From: Enterococcus sp. MMGLQ5-1 | GTDB taxonomy: Bacteria > Bacillota > Bacilli > Lactobacillales > Streptococcaceae | Assembly (NCBI RefSeq): GCF_013155265.1 | Contig: NZ_JABJXU010000007.1 | Location: 104,779-168,778 of the forward strand | Length of the DNA stretch: 64,000 nucleotides | Direction: 5' to 3' | Part shown: positions 41,571 through 51,228 of the stretch, piece by piece | How positions within the stretch are numbered: position 1 is the first letter of the stretch | Layout: every line of letters begins with the position of its first letter | The notes under the pieces: model-generated | Database searches by the model: none | Told to the model about the DNA's origin: nothing | The model's input: the letters and a program-made list of their open reading frames with translations, nothing else | Translations under genes and position numbers: made by a program

Positions 41571-41690
41571 TTTTCTTTTGCGATTTTAATTTAAAATATC
41601 AAGCTATGTAACCATTCCGTCACCGTATTCTAGACTAAAAAATAAAAAACATTATGATTAATTAATAAATTCATATTCATAATATTTTTG

Positions 41691-41719
41691 TTGACAGCTA
41701 TATAGTAATCATTTATATT
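41691..41719 (+). promoter_or_regulatory. Promoter of the SRPBCC-MarR operon with overlapping inverted repeat
   Basis: A perfect TTGACA (41691-41696), a 17-base spacer and TATATT (41714-41719). An imperfect inverted repeat (GTAATCAT...ATAATTAC, 41706-41728) covers the -10 region and is a plausible site for the MarR protein encoded in the operon. Confidence 0.65.
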
Positions 41720-41749
41720 ATAATTACACTTATTAAAAGGAGAGTTAAT

Positions 41750-42175
41750 ATGAAATATAGCTTTGAATTAAAAACAGACGCACCAGCTGAAAAAATATGG
41801 GAACATTATGAAGATGTTAACAAGTGGTTTAAATGGGAAGATGATTTAGAAGAAATTTCCTTAAAGGATAAATTCAAACAAGGTACTGTTGGTAGTATGA
41901 CCCTAGAAGGTCAGCCACCAATGGATTTTCTACTGGTTTCGGTAATTACGGGCAAAAGCTTTACAGATAAAACTACTATCCCAAAACTTGGAGATATTTA
42001 TTTTAGCCATGAAATTATTACTGAAAATGCTCAAAATTCTATCAAGCATTCAGTAGAATTTGTTCCAGCTGATAGAAGACCTAGTATCGAAGATTTAGAT
42101 TTTATTTCACAAATCTTTGCAGATGTACCGGCTTCTGTGTTCTCGTTAATCAAGGCTGCAAATGAAACAGTTTAA
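41750..42175 (+). CDS. SRPBCC-family (polyketide cyclase/START-like) protein
   Basis: A 141-residue protein of the SRPBCC fold, which forms a hydrophobic pocket for small ligands. It begins KYSFELKTDAPAEKIWEHYEDVNKWFKWEDDLEEI, the usual family start with the W-x-W strand. The AAGGAG ribosome binding site supports the start. Its end overlaps the downstream MarR gene by 14 bases. The ligand is unknown. Co-expression with a regulator suggests a stress or detoxification role. Confidence 0.8.
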   Translation: MKYSFELKTDAPAEKIWEHYEDVNKWFKWEDDLEEISLKDKFKQGTVGSMTLEGQPPMDFLLVSVITGKSFTDKTTIPKLGDIYFSHEIITENAQNSIKHSVEFVPADRRPSIEDLDFISQIFADVPASVFSLIKAANETV

Positions 42176-42620
42176 TTCAGAGTTTAAAGACAACGCTTCT
42201 CAATCTATTGGATTATCATTCATAAAAACTTATAATCTATGGCACAGAGCTATTAAAGATAAACTGGCCTTGATAAAATTAACGCATCCGCAGTTTATTG
42301 TTTTAGCAGCCCTAGGTTACTTAAGTCAAAACAAGGGCGAAGTAACACAAATTGCAATTTCCCGACAATCTGATATAGATGTTATGACGGTTTCAACGAT
42401 TATTAGAAATTTGGAAAAAGCACACTTAGTAATTCGTCTTGTATCAAAAGAAGACTCCAGAGCAAAAACGGTTAAATTGACTGATACAGGACAAATTATT
42501 TTAGATAAAGCGCTACCAATGGTAGAAGAAGTAGACACTCAATTCTTCAGTGCCTTAAATTTTGATAAATCGTTATTTAATGAGTTATTACTTAAGTTAA
42601 TTGACAACAATCTTCAATAA
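42162..42620 (+). CDS. MarR-family transcriptional regulator
   Basis: A 152-residue winged-helix regulator. The recognition region TQIAISRQSDIDVMTVSTIIRNLEKAHLVIRLVSKEDSRAKTVKL lies near residues 59-103 with the MarR wing SKEDSRAK. The AAGG before its ATG lies inside the preceding SRPBCC gene, so translation is coupled. It probably represses its own operon through the inverted repeat in the promoter. A strong terminator follows. Confidence 0.87.
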   Translation: MKQFNSEFKDNASQSIGLSFIKTYNLWHRAIKDKLALIKLTHPQFIVLAALGYLSQNKGEVTQIAISRQSDIDVMTVSTIIRNLEKAHLVIRLVSKEDSRAKTVKLTDTGQIILDKALPMVEEVDTQFFSALNFDKSLFNELLLKLIDNNLQ

Positions 42621-42669
42621 AAAAGCGACAAGTAAACTAAATTAAAATTTTAGTTTACTTGTCGCTTCA
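42621..42669 (+). terminator. Terminator of the SRPBCC-MarR operon
   Basis: AAGCGACAAGTAAACTAAA pairs with TTTAGTTTACTTGTCGCTT around TTAAAA, a 19-base-pair perfect stem. A4 before the left arm may allow leftward use as well. Confidence 0.88.
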
Positions 42670-42702
42670 TATGCTCACTATTTCTATTCGCCCATCCTAA
42701 TC

Positions 42703-42734
42703 ATAAAAAAAAAACCCTTGATAGACAAGGGTTT
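42703..42734 (-). terminator. rplS terminator
   Basis: On the minus strand AAACCCTTG pairs with CAAGGGTTT around a five-base loop, followed by a run of nine or more T residues, 13 bases after the rplS stop. Confidence 0.9.
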
Positions 42735-42746
42735 AAATCATCAATA

Positions 42747-43097
42747 TTAACGACGAATTTCTTTGATACGTGCTGCTTTACCATGTAATGCGCGTAAGTA
42801 ATAAAGTTTTGCACGACGTACTTTACCGTAGCGAACAACTTCAATCTTATCAACACGTGGTGTATGGATAGGGAATGTACGCTCAACACCAACACCATTT
42901 GAAACTTTACGAACTGTGTATGTTTCAGAAATACCAGCGCCACGACGTTTAATAACGACACCTTCAAAAATCTGAATACGTTCACGTGTACCTTCGACAA
43001 CCTTTGCATGAACTTTTACCGTATCACCTGCACGAAATTTAGGAATGTCTGTGCGTAATTGTTCTGCTGTTAATGCTTCGATTAACGGATTTCTCAT
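42747..43097 (-). CDS. rplS: Ribosomal protein bL19
   Basis: Large-subunit ribosomal protein at the interface with the small subunit, 116 residues. The whole sequence is typical, with [20 protein letters not shown] near residues 21-40, [19 protein letters not shown] and the basic C-terminus [11 protein letters not shown]. It is monocistronic here with its own terminator, without the usual trmD-rimM neighbours. Confidence 0.98.
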   Translation of the reverse strand: MRNPLIEALTAEQLRTDIPKFRAGDTVKVHAKVVEGTRERIQIFEGVVIKRRGAGISETYTVRKVSNGVGVERTFPIHTPRVDKIEVVRYGKVRRAKLYYLRALHGKAARIKEIRR

Positions 43098-43263
43098 TTT
43101 ATCATTTCTCCATTCATTGCAATCTTTAAAATATTCATTTAAGCGGATTACAGTAATATGTGAATACTCACGCTCTATAATTTAACACGAATCTCAATTA
43201 ATGTAAAGATTATTTTTCAGATAAACAAAATTCAAATCAAAAAAATGCAATGCATCAAATCAT

Positions 43264-44328
43264 TTAACTCATCTTAAACTCTAAAAATAAATCATTATAA
43301 CGTTCTAAATATTTTGAGCCTAAATTTTGATAAACCTCCAGATTTTTCAAAACAGCTTCATTTGGATAAAACTGCTCATCAGAGGCAATTGACCTTGGCA
43401 AGAGCTTTTCCGCCTCTTTATTTGGTGTCGAATAACCAATATATTCAGCATTTTTAGCCGAATTTTCCGGTATGAGCATAAAATTAATAAACGCATAAGC
43501 ACCAGCTTGATTTTTCACCGTTTTCGGAATCACCATATTGTCAAACCAAAGATTGCTTCCCTCACTTGGTATAACATAGTGCAAATGTTCATTTTCAGCT
43601 AACATTTCTGAAGCCTCACCAGAAAAGGTTACTGCTGCCTTCGCCTCATTTTGAATCATATACATTTTGATTTCATCTGCAACAATTGCTTTAACATTCG
43701 GCATTAATTGCTTTAGGTGGTCGCTTGCTGCAATAAGCTCTGCATCATTTTTACTATTCAAGGAATATCCTAATGAATTTAGGCTAAGTCCCATGATTTC
43801 TCTCGCACCATCGATTAGCATTAGACCATTCCGATATTGACTATCCCACAAATCATTCCAATGCTCAGGTGGCGTACTAATCATTTGATCGTTGTATACG
43901 ATGCCTAAAGTACCCCAAAAATATGGGATTGAGTATTGATTACCTGAATCAAAGGACTGGTTCAAAAATCTTTCATCAATATTCTCAAGACCTTTAATTT
44001 TGGAATGATTTAGCTTGATGAGTAGCTTCTCGTCCTTCATTTTTTCAATCATATATTCACTAGGTATTGCTAGATCATAAGAGGTTCCACCTTGCTTTAT
44101 CTTTGTATACATCGCCTCATTTGAATCAAATGTTTCATACGTCACATGATAGCCAGTTTCTTTTTCAAACTGCTTAATTAAATCGGGGTCAATATAATCG
44201 CCCCAATTATAAATCGTAAGACCATTATCAGCTGATGTCACCTGTGATTGATCAAAACTCCTAGCACCAATAAATAACAAGAGGATTATCGTCAAAATAC
44301 CTAGAAAAAAACTAATTAACTTTTTCAC
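43264..44328 (-). CDS. potD: Spermidine/putrescine ABC transporter substrate-binding protein
   Basis: Extracellular polyamine-binding protein of 354 residues from the GTG at 44328, which has GGAGGG upstream. An uncleaved-looking hydrophobic N-terminus (LISFFLGILTIILLLFIGA) has no lipobox cysteine, so it is probably membrane-anchored. Family motifs include TIYNWGDYIDPDLIKQFEKETGY and ALNSLGYSLNS-like LSLNSLGYSLNS. It is last in the murB-potABCD run and its start overlaps the potC end by 17 bases. Confidence 0.92.
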   Translation of the reverse strand: MKKLISFFLGILTIILLLFIGARSFDQSQVTSADNGLTIYNWGDYIDPDLIKQFEKETGYHVTYETFDSNEAMYTKIKQGGTSYDLAIPSEYMIEKMKDEKLLIKLNHSKIKGLENIDERFLNQSFDSGNQYSIPYFWGTLGIVYNDQMISTPPEHWNDLWDSQYRNGLMLIDGAREIMGLSLNSLGYSLNSKNDAELIAASDHLKQLMPNVKAIVADEIKMYMIQNEAKAAVTFSGEASEMLAENEHLHYVIPSEGSNLWFDNMVIPKTVKNQAGAYAFINFMLIPENSAKNAEYIGYSTPNKEAEKLLPRSIASDEQFYPNEAVLKNLEVYQNLGSKYLERYNDLFLEFKMS

Positions 44329-45097
44329 GACGCCCTCCCTCATCCTTTGAAATAAAATAATAACCAACTACTAAAAGTAAGCTAAACAAGAACACAATTA
44401 AACTTAATGCATTAATTTCTAAATTAATACCTTGTCTTGCTCTTGAATAAATTTCAACTGAAAGCGTTGAGAAGCCATTACCTGTAACAAAAAAAGTAAC
44501 CGCAAAATCATCTAGCGAATAAGTAAAAGCCATAAAAAAGCCAGCAATAATACTATTAGTCAAAAAGGGTAATAATACACGACGTAAAATTTGAAGCTCA
44601 TTTGCACCCAAATCCTTAGCTGCAGAAATCATTGATAAATTCATTTCCTTTAGCTTTGGTAATACCATCAGCACTACGATTGGGATACTAAAGGCAACAT
44701 GGCTCAATAAAACAGATAAAAAACCTAATTTAAAACCAAGATAGGTAAATAAAATTAAAAAACTGGCACCAATCATTACATCAGGAGAGACTAATAAAAT
44801 ATTATTCAACGATAAATATATATTTCTAGTTTTTCTTTTGCTAAAATGCAAAAAAATACTACCAAAAGTACCAATAATTGTTGCAATCAGACCACTTAAA
44901 AAAGCAAGGAGAAAGGTATTGAGCACAATAATTAATAACCTAGTGTCAGAAAATAAAGTTTCGAAATGCTCAAGTGTAAAACCTGTAAAAGCATTCATCG
45001 TGCCATTTTTATTAAAAGCATAAAGCATTAAATAAAAAATTGGTATATAAAGTAGGAGAAATACAAAGACTAAATACAATCTACTTAATCGCTTCAT
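44312..45097 (-). CDS. potC: Spermidine/putrescine ABC transporter permease PotC
   Basis: Inner-membrane permease of 261 residues with six membrane segments and the EAA-like loop AAKDLGANELQILRRVLLP. The ATG at 45097 has GGAGG upstream; a GTG 18 bases earlier overlaps that site. It pairs with PotB to form the channel. Overlaps with both neighbours show a translationally coupled operon. Confidence 0.93.
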   Translation of the reverse strand: MKRLSRLYLVFVFLLLYIPIFYLMLYAFNKNGTMNAFTGFTLEHFETLFSDTRLLIIVLNTFLLAFLSGLIATIIGTFGSIFLHFSKRKTRNIYLSLNNILLVSPDVMIGASFLILFTYLGFKLGFLSVLLSHVAFSIPIVVLMVLPKLKEMNLSMISAAKDLGANELQILRRVLLPFLTNSIIAGFFMAFTYSLDDFAVTFFVTGNGFSTLSVEIYSRARQGINLEINALSLIVFLFSLLLVVGYYFISKDEGGRREKVN

Positions 45098-45887
45098 GCC
45101 TCTTACCTCCTTCACGCGTTAGAAACATTGTTACAAGCATCGCAAAAATTAATATCACACCAATCATTGAGCCCATTCCCCAATTTTGAGTGACTAAAAA
45201 ATGCTCCTCAATTGCTGTCCCCAGAGTAATAACTCGATTACCACCAATCAATCTAGTTAGCATAAAAAGACTAAGCGAAGGAATAAACACCGCTTGAAAA
45301 CCGCTTTTAACGCCATTTATTGATAGTGGAAAGATAACATAACGAAATTTTTGCCAAAAATTTGCACCTAAATCACTGCTCGCTTTAAGCTGTAAAGGTG
45401 AAATTTCTTCCAATGCATTAAAAATTGGTAAAATCATAAATGGTAGCTCAATATAGCTTGCGACAAAAATAAAACTAAAATTTGTAAACAAAATCTGCTG
45501 TGGTGCAATACCTAAAAATCCCAAGAAGTCATTAACACTACCGTGAATTGCAAAAAGACCGATAAAGGCATAAGCCTTTAAAAGCAAATTAATCCAAGTC
45601 GGCAAGACAACTAGCATCAACCAAAGCTGCTTATGCTTTAAGGTTGTCAATATATAGGCTGTAGGATAGCTTATAACAAAGGTCACTAAGGTAATGATTA
45701 ATGCATAAAAAATTGAGTTAAGAGTCATTCTTAAATAAACACCATTTTTAAAAAAGGTTACGAAATTAATCATCGTAAATTGATTATTAATAAAAAATGC
45801 TTGATAAATAATCAAAAATAATGGTAAGCAAACAAAAAAGACAATCCAGAATAAATAAGGCATTAAATAAAATGATCTATTCTTCAC
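45081..45887 (-). CDS. potB: Spermidine/putrescine ABC transporter permease PotB
   Basis: Permease of about 268 residues with six membrane segments and the EAA loop [19 protein letters not shown]. The gene starts inside the end of potA. Candidates are a GTG at 45902, an ATG at 45896 and a GTG at 45887. The last has GAGG nine bases upstream and was chosen, but the start is uncertain. It functions with PotC in polyamine uptake. Confidence 0.9.
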   Translation of the reverse strand: MKNRSFYLMPYLFWIVFFVCLPLFLIIYQAFFINNQFTMINFVTFFKNGVYLRMTLNSIFYALIITLVTFVISYPTAYILTTLKHKQLWLMLVVLPTWINLLLKAYAFIGLFAIHGSVNDFLGFLGIAPQQILFTNFSFIFVASYIELPFMILPIFNALEEISPLQLKASSDLGANFWQKFRYVIFPLSINGVKSGFQAVFIPSLSLFMLTRLIGGNRVITLGTAIEEHFLVTQNWGMGSMIGVILIFAMLVTMFLTREGGKRHEAIK

Positions 45888-47019
45888 TTTGCTCATCCTC
45901 ACTGATTAAACCAATTTCTACTTCAACATCCTCAACATACTCTTCAATTCGAGCATCAAAATCTTCTTCTGTCTCATTAAACCGCATAACATGGATTGCC
46001 TCAGGCTCAAAATCCAAGCCAACCACCTCACCGACGATTGCTTGACGCGTCGAATGAATCAACCAAATATTGCCAAGCTCATCTTCAGTTCTAATTTCGT
46101 AATCACTACCACGATAAAGCTGAGTTTTCACCGTCACCGTAATTTTCCCTTGCTCTTCAGCTGTGATTACTAAATCCTCCGGACGAATTACTACCTCGAC
46201 AGGTTCATTACGTCGCATACCCCCATCAACACTCTCAAAGCGCTTGCCAACAAACTCAACTAAGTAATCCTCAAGCATCACACCATCGATAATATTACTA
46301 TCACCGATAAAGGTTGCCACAAAATGATTGATTGGTTCGTCATAAATATCACTTGGCGTACCTGATTGTACAATTTCACCATCATTCATGATAAAAATTT
46401 CATCACTCATCGTCAATGCTTCTTCTTGATCATGCGTCACAAAAATAAACGTAATACCCAACCTTTTTTGTAGCTCACGTAATTCAATCTGCATTTCTCG
46501 TCTTAAACGTAAATCCAGTGCTGATAGCGGTTCGTCTAATAACAGAACCTCCGGTTCATTAACAATTGCTCTTGCAATACCGACACGCTGTCTTTGACCA
46601 CCAGAAAGACGATCAATTGACCGATTTTCAAATTCGGACAAGCGAACCAAGGAGAGCGCCTCTCGAACTCGTCTTTGAATTTCCAGCTTCGGCACCTTTT
46701 TAATAACCAATCCAAATGCGACATTCTCAAAAACATTCATATGCGGAAATAATGCTGACGAATCTTGAAATACAGTATTTATCGGTCGCTTCTCAGCGGG
46801 AATTTGATTAATTCTCTCACCATTGAGCAAAACATCACCACTATCAGGCTCTAACAGACCTGAAATCAAGCTTAGAATGGTCGATTTACCACTCCCTGAA
46901 GAACCCAATAAAGTATAAAATTTACCAGATTCAATCTCTAAGCTAATCTTTTTCAAAATAGGAGTCTCACTATCATCAAAAGTTTTTACAATATCTTTTA
47001 ACTCAATTAAGTTCGCCAA
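45877..47019 (-). CDS. potA: Spermidine/putrescine ABC transporter ATP-binding protein
   Basis: ATPase of 380 residues. The ABC domain (1-240) has Walker A GSSGSGKS, signature LSGGQRQR and Walker [15 protein letters not shown]-terminal TOBE-type regulatory domain is followed by an unusually acidic tail rich in Glu and Asp. The start is TTG with GGAGG five bases upstream. It is the first pot gene, 41 bases after murB, an arrangement common in Lactobacillales. Confidence 0.94.
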   Translation of the reverse strand: MANLIELKDIVKTFDDSETPILKKISLEIESGKFYTLLGSSGSGKSTILSLISGLLEPDSGDVLLNGERINQIPAEKRPINTVFQDSSALFPHMNVFENVAFGLVIKKVPKLEIQRRVREALSLVRLSEFENRSIDRLSGGQRQRVGIARAIVNEPEVLLLDEPLSALDLRLRREMQIELRELQKRLGITFIFVTHDQEEALTMSDEIFIMNDGEIVQSGTPSDIYDEPINHFVATFIGDSNIIDGVMLEDYLVEFVGKRFESVDGGMRRNEPVEVVIRPEDLVITAEEQGKITVTVKTQLYRGSDYEIRTEDELGNIWLIHSTRQAIVGEVVGLDFEPEAIHVMRFNETEEDFDARIEEYVEDVEVEIGLISEDEQSEE

Positions 47020-47060
47020 TTCATCCTCCGTTTATACGCCGATTTCACAGGGCGTAATCA

Positions 47061-47963
47061 TTATTTTTGACCAATAATACGTACCTCAGGCTGTAAGGTG
47101 ACACCAAATTTTTCCTGAACAGCTTTAATGATAAATTCAATCAGATTCTCATAATCACTTGCTGTTGCCGTACCAAGATTAACAATAAAGCCAGCATGCT
47201 TTTCAGAAATTTGAGCACCACCTAGTATTTTCCCTTGAAGTCCTGCATCCTGAATTAGCTTACCAGTAAAATAGCCGGCCGGCCTTTTAAAAACAGAACC
47301 ACAGGAAGGCAAATCTAATGGCTGCTTAGCACACCGTTGCGCATTTAAGGCTTCCATTTCAGACGCAATTTCGCTAATATTCCCAACCTCTAATTGAAAG
47401 GTCGCCGAAACACAAATCACTTCTTTTTTTTGAATTGCTGACATTCGATAGCTAAAAGACATTTGTTCTGCTGTCCAAGTCTCTACATGGCCATCAGTCA
47501 GCATCACTTGACAGCTGATAAAAACATCCGAAATTTCACCGCCATAAGCACCTGCATTCATAAAAACAGCACCACCTACTGAGCCGGGGATACCTGCTGC
47601 AAACTCCAAACCAGTTAAGGAAGCATCTCTTGCCAGCTCTGAGACTTCAATTAATTTAGCACCCGCAAAAGCTGTCATCTGAGCTCCTGAAATCTGAACC
47701 TGATTCATCTGCTCTAGCATTACAACAATGCCTCGAATACCGCCATCTCTAACAATCAAATTACTTGAATTACCAAGTACGATTAGCGGAATTTGACGAT
47801 TCGTTGCATATTGACGAATTTTTGCTAATTCCAAAACTGTTTTTGGAAAAAATAATAGGTCGGCTTTGCCACCTACCTTAGTATAAGTATATTCGCTAAT
47901 TGGATAATCTAGATAATAAGTATAACTACTAAATAAGCCTTCAATTTCATCTTTGTCTATCAT
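47061..47963 (-). CDS. murB: UDP-N-acetylenolpyruvoylglucosamine reductase
   Basis: Flavoenzyme that reduces UDP-GlcNAc enolpyruvate to UDP-MurNAc in peptidoglycan synthesis. The 300 residues fit the type II enzymes. The FAD motif LGNSSNLIVRDGG is near residues 62-74, GIPGSVGGAVFMNAGAYGGE lies mid-protein, and the catalytic Ser is in SCGSVFKRP. It heads the leftward murB-potABCD run. Confidence 0.96.
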   Translation of the reverse strand: MIDKDEIEGLFSSYTYYLDYPISEYTYTKVGGKADLLFFPKTVLELAKIRQYATNRQIPLIVLGNSSNLIVRDGGIRGIVVMLEQMNQVQISGAQMTAFAGAKLIEVSELARDASLTGLEFAAGIPGSVGGAVFMNAGAYGGEISDVFISCQVMLTDGHVETWTAEQMSFSYRMSAIQKKEVICVSATFQLEVGNISEIASEMEALNAQRCAKQPLDLPSCGSVFKRPAGYFTGKLIQDAGLQGKILGGAQISEKHAGFIVNLGTATASDYENLIEFIIKAVQEKFGVTLQPEVRIIGQK

Positions 47964-48206
47964 TTATATTTACACCTCGTGTCGATTATTTAATAATTAT
48001 AAATATAGAATAATTATTATTAATTAAAAAATAAAGAAAATTGATTAGAAAAAAAGCAGATTGTTCTAGCACTATCTCTAGCCAATTCTTTTTTTATTTT
48101 ACCATTTATTTCTCCAGCATACTATCTATGAAAATAGCCTCAATCATATTATTTATAATTGATAATAGCTGAAGATAAAAAGTTGCTTTGATAAATCGAC
48201 AATAAA

Positions 48207-48237
48207 AAAGCAATTGCTCATCTCGAACAATTGCTTT
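48207..48237 (-). terminator. serA terminator
   Basis: On the minus strand AAAGCAATTG pairs with CAATTGCTTT around an 11-base loop, followed by TTTTTT. It lies 16 bases after the serA stop. Confidence 0.88.
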
Positions 48238-48252
48238 GATTTAAAATAATAT

Positions 48253-49422
48253 TTATTTTCTAATTAATCTTGCTCTCAATACATTTTCTGCGGCATTAAA
48301 ACGTGCTAAAATACCTTGGATTTTAGTTTCATCTTCTTCTTCAATATCAAGTAACGTATAGGCATAATCACCGCGTGAACGGTTAACTAAGTTATCAATA
48401 TTAATTTCAAAATCCGAAACCGCTTTTGAAATACGACCAATCATATTAGGCACATTTTCATGAACTAAGGTAATTCGAGTTGGTGCAGCTAAAACCTGCT
48501 TCACATTTGGGAAATTGACAGAATTAATGATTTCTCCTGTTTCAAGAAAACGACGAATTGTTTGACTAGCCATGACAGCACAGTTAAATTCTGCCTCTTC
48601 AGTCGAACCGCCTACGTGTGGTAAGACAGTAATATTTTCATGATGTAATACCTGATCCGTGCCAAAGTCAGTAATATATTTACGTACCACACCAGCCTCA
48701 AGTGCACCAAACATCGCTTCATTGTCTACCAATTCACCACGAGCAAAGTTTAAAACGACCGTTCCACGTTTCATTTTTTGACAGGCCTCACGACCAATAA
48801 TCCCTCTTGTTTCATCCGTTAAAGGTACATGAATTGTAATATAATCACAGGTTTCAAAGATATCGTTGACGTCATCGACACGACCAACACGACGTGAAAT
48901 ACTCCAAGCTGTTTCAACAGAAACATAAGGATCATAACCAACCACTTCCATACCTAAGCGATAAGCATCATTAGCCACCATGGCACCAATGGCACCCAAA
49001 CCAATAACACCAAGCTTTTTACCTTGAATTTCAGTACCAGCAAATTGTTTTTTACCCGCCTCAACCTGCTTTGGAATATTTTCACCGGTCAAAGCCTGAG
49101 TCCAAGCACTTGCTTTAATATAATCACGTGCTGAAAACAGTAAAGAAGCCAACACTGCTTCTTTCACCGCATTAGCATTTGCACCGGGTGTATTGAAGAC
49201 CACAATTCCTTGTTTTGAAGCCTCAGCGATTGGAATATTATTGGTACCTGCACCTGCGCGCGCAATCGCTAATAGACTTTCTGGGAATTCATACTCATGT
49301 AAATTTTCACTCCGTAAAATAAAAGCTTCTGGACTGATTTCACCATCAACTTGAAAATCATTTCCAAGGTATTCAAGACCCTTAGGATTAATATTATTAA
49401 ACGTTTTTACTGCAAAAGTCAT
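48253..49422 (-). CDS. serA: D-3-phosphoglycerate dehydrogenase
   Basis: First enzyme of serine synthesis, oxidising 3-phosphoglycerate with NAD. At 389 residues it is the short form. NAD motif GVIGLGAIGAMVANDA is near residues 137-152, and the catalytic region has NFARGELVD and LPHVGGSTEEAEF. A C-terminal ACT domain begins about residue 320 (RITLVHENVPNMIGRISKAVSDFEIN) and probably binds serine. It lies 13 bases after serC. The first two serine pathway enzymes are coded together; serB is not in the window. Confidence 0.95.
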   Translation of the reverse strand: MTFAVKTFNNINPKGLEYLGNDFQVDGEISPEAFILRSENLHEYEFPESLLAIARAGAGTNNIPIAEASKQGIVVFNTPGANANAVKEAVLASLLFSARDYIKASAWTQALTGENIPKQVEAGKKQFAGTEIQGKKLGVIGLGAIGAMVANDAYRLGMEVVGYDPYVSVETAWSISRRVGRVDDVNDIFETCDYITIHVPLTDETRGIIGREACQKMKRGTVVLNFARGELVDNEAMFGALEAGVVRKYITDFGTDQVLHHENITVLPHVGGSTEEAEFNCAVMASQTIRRFLETGEIINSVNFPNVKQVLAAPTRITLVHENVPNMIGRISKAVSDFEINIDNLVNRSRGDYAYTLLDIEEEDETKIQGILARFNAAENVLRARLIRK

Positions 49423-49435
49423 CTAATTTCCCCTA

Positions 49436-50527
49436 TTATCCGTTATTTTTTTCAAATTTTTCCATAAAGTCAATTAAATCTAAAACACCTTGTAATGGAA
49501 AAGCATTATAAATTGATGCACGCATACCGCCGACACTACGATGTCCCTTGATGTTTTTAAAACCTGCTTCATCAGCCTGACGATTAAATAAAGCATCTAA
49601 TTCCTTAGAAGGTGTCACAAAAGGAATGTTGTTTAAAGAGCGATCTGCTTTTTTAACTGGTGAGCTGAATAAATTGGATTCATCAATTGCCGTATATAAT
49701 AGCTCAGCCTTTTCACGATTCAATCTTTCAACCTCATCGACACCGCCCATTGATTTAACCCATTCAAAAACTAGCTTAGCAATATAAATTGCAAAGGTTG
49801 GTGGCGTATTGTAGAGTGAATTATTATCAGCCTGAATCTTGTAATCAAGCATCGCTGAAAGCGTTGGTTCCACGTTTAGATAATCCTCACGAATAATCAC
49901 AACTGTAACACCAGCCGGTCCAATATTTTTTTGTGCCCCTGCATAAATCAATGCAAAATCTTCAACCTTATATCTAACAGACATAATATTACTAGACATA
50001 TCAGCTACTAATGGCACACCATTTGTATCTGGTAACTGATACCAAGTCGTTCCTTCAATTGTATTATTCGTTGTAATATGTAAATAAGCAGCATCCTTTG
50101 GAATTGCATTAGGATCTACCTCTGGTAATTCAGAATAGTTTTTGTCAGCTGAGCTTGCGATTAATTTCACATCGAATGTCCCTAGCGCTTCAGAAAGCTT
50201 TTTCGCTTCACCATAGGCTTTTTTACCCCAAGAACCCGCTTCAACATAACAAGCAGTTTTCCCTTTGGCCAAATTCAATGGAATCATTGTAAACTGTGTG
50301 GAGGCGCCGCCTTGTAGGAACATTACTTTATAATTATCGGGAATTGCCATCAATTCACGCAATAAAGCTTCTGCTTCTTTAATAATATCATCGAACTCTT
50401 TTTGACGATGGGATAATTCCATCACACTCATACCACTTCCTTGGTAATCAAGTAGCTCGCGTTGTGCTAATTCTAAGACAGGCTTTGGCAAGACAGCTGG
50501 TCCTGCTGAAAAGTTATAAATTGCCAT
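49436..50527 (-). CDS. serC: Phosphoserine aminotransferase
   Basis: PLP enzyme of 363 residues that converts 3-phosphohydroxypyruvate to phosphoserine. It starts [15 protein letters not shown], and the PLP lysine is in [17 protein letters not shown] near residue 198. C-terminal [15 protein letters not shown] is diagnostic of SerC. A GGAGG ribosome binding site precedes the start, and a TATAAT -10 (50564-50569 on the minus strand) lies about 40 bases upstream without a clear -35. Confidence 0.96.
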   Translation of the reverse strand: MAIYNFSAGPAVLPKPVLELAQRELLDYQGSGMSVMELSHRQKEFDDIIKEAEALLRELMAIPDNYKVMFLQGGASTQFTMIPLNLAKGKTACYVEAGSWGKKAYGEAKKLSEALGTFDVKLIASSADKNYSELPEVDPNAIPKDAAYLHITTNNTIEGTTWYQLPDTNGVPLVADMSSNIMSVRYKVEDFALIYAGAQKNIGPAGVTVVIIREDYLNVEPTLSAMLDYKIQADNNSLYNTPPTFAIYIAKLVFEWVKSMGGVDEVERLNREKAELLYTAIDESNLFSSPVKKADRSLNNIPFVTPSKELDALFNRQADEAGFKNIKGHRSVGGMRASIYNAFPLQGVLDLIDFMEKFEKNNG

Positions 50528-50839
50528 TTATTTCCTCCATTATTAAATTTTCTGACAATTTTGATTATAGCAAAAATAGTTTGTGAAAAATAGTATAAAT
50601 ACTAGAAATCAAAAAAAATCCTTCTAAATATTCGTTTAAAACAAAAAAATACTATTATGACCAAAAAGGAAAAGCCCTATAATCAAGATATTTTATGGAT
50701 TGATAGTCTAAATCGCTACCAGACATATCAAAATTATAAAAAGCATTTTGGCTTCTACAAAGTGTAGAGACCAAAATGCTTTTGACATTATCTATTATAA
50801 GTAATACTCATGAACGCATTACCACAGTCATTTCTGCTA
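50528..50839. other. Intergenic region between serC and glnK
   Basis: 312 bases with no convincing gene. It holds a TATAAT box for serC (50564-50569, minus strand) and the glnK terminator (50738-50783). I looked for a serine T-box and saw no GGTGGTACC-type sequence. Confidence 0.55.
50738..50783 (-). terminator. amtB-glnK terminator
   Basis: AAAAGCATTTTGG and CCAAAATGCTTTT form a 13-base-pair stem whose upper part is extended by TCTACA/TGTAGA. A short T-run follows on the minus strand. Confidence 0.82.
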
Positions 50840-51181
50840 TTAAATGGCAGCCTCACCGCGTTCACCTGTACGAATGCGGATAACCTCATCTACTGGATAA
50901 ATGAAAATTTTACCATCGCCGACTTCTCCTGTTTTTGCAGTCGCCTCAATTAATTCTGCCACCTTTTCAGCTCGTTCATCCGTTGTAATAATTTCTAATT
51001 TGACTTTTGCTAGTAAGGTTGTCAAAATTTCCTGACCACGAACATATTCAGCAAAGCCCTTTTGCGTACCATGACCCAATACCTGAGAAACTGTCAAGCC
51101 CTTTGCCAAATCACCACTATCTAACGCAGCCTTAATATCCTCAAGCTTCTCCGTACGAATAATCGCTTCAATTTTTTTCAT
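50840..51181 (-). CDS. glnK: Nitrogen regulatory PII protein GlnK
   Basis: PII signalling protein of 113 residues that binds 2-oxoglutarate and nucleotides and controls the ammonium channel AmtB. The ATG at 51181 has GGAAAGGG upstream and gives the standard MKKIEAIIR start. The T-loop reads [14 protein letters not shown]: Tyr is one place earlier than Tyr51 of the uridylylated enterobacterial protein and the Tyr51 position is Val. The B-loop region [26 protein letters not shown] is typical. It follows amtB in one operon. Confidence 0.94.
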   Translation of the reverse strand: MKKIEAIIRTEKLEDIKAALDSGDLAKGLTVSQVLGHGTQKGFAEYVRGQEILTTLLAKVKLEIITTDERAEKVAELIEATAKTGEVGDGKIFIYPVDEVIRIRTGERGEAAI

Positions 51182-51228
51182 ATTCTTCCCTTTCCAATCC
51201 ACTTAATTTTGCTAGTAAAGACTTGCAA

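Noticed and set aside
41750..42620. Toxin-antitoxin module suggested by two small overlapping genes
   Set aside because: The products are an SRPBCC-fold protein and a MarR regulator. Neither belongs to a toxin family.
42747..43009. Alternative frames over the ribosomal protein gene
   Set aside because: They overlap rplS in another frame and have no start signals.
50657..50767. 36-codon plus-strand frame between serC and glnK
   Set aside because: No ribosome binding site, and its end runs into the glnK terminator hairpin.
50528..50839. Serine T-box before serC
   Set aside because: No T-box sequence, antiterminator or leader terminator on the minus strand.
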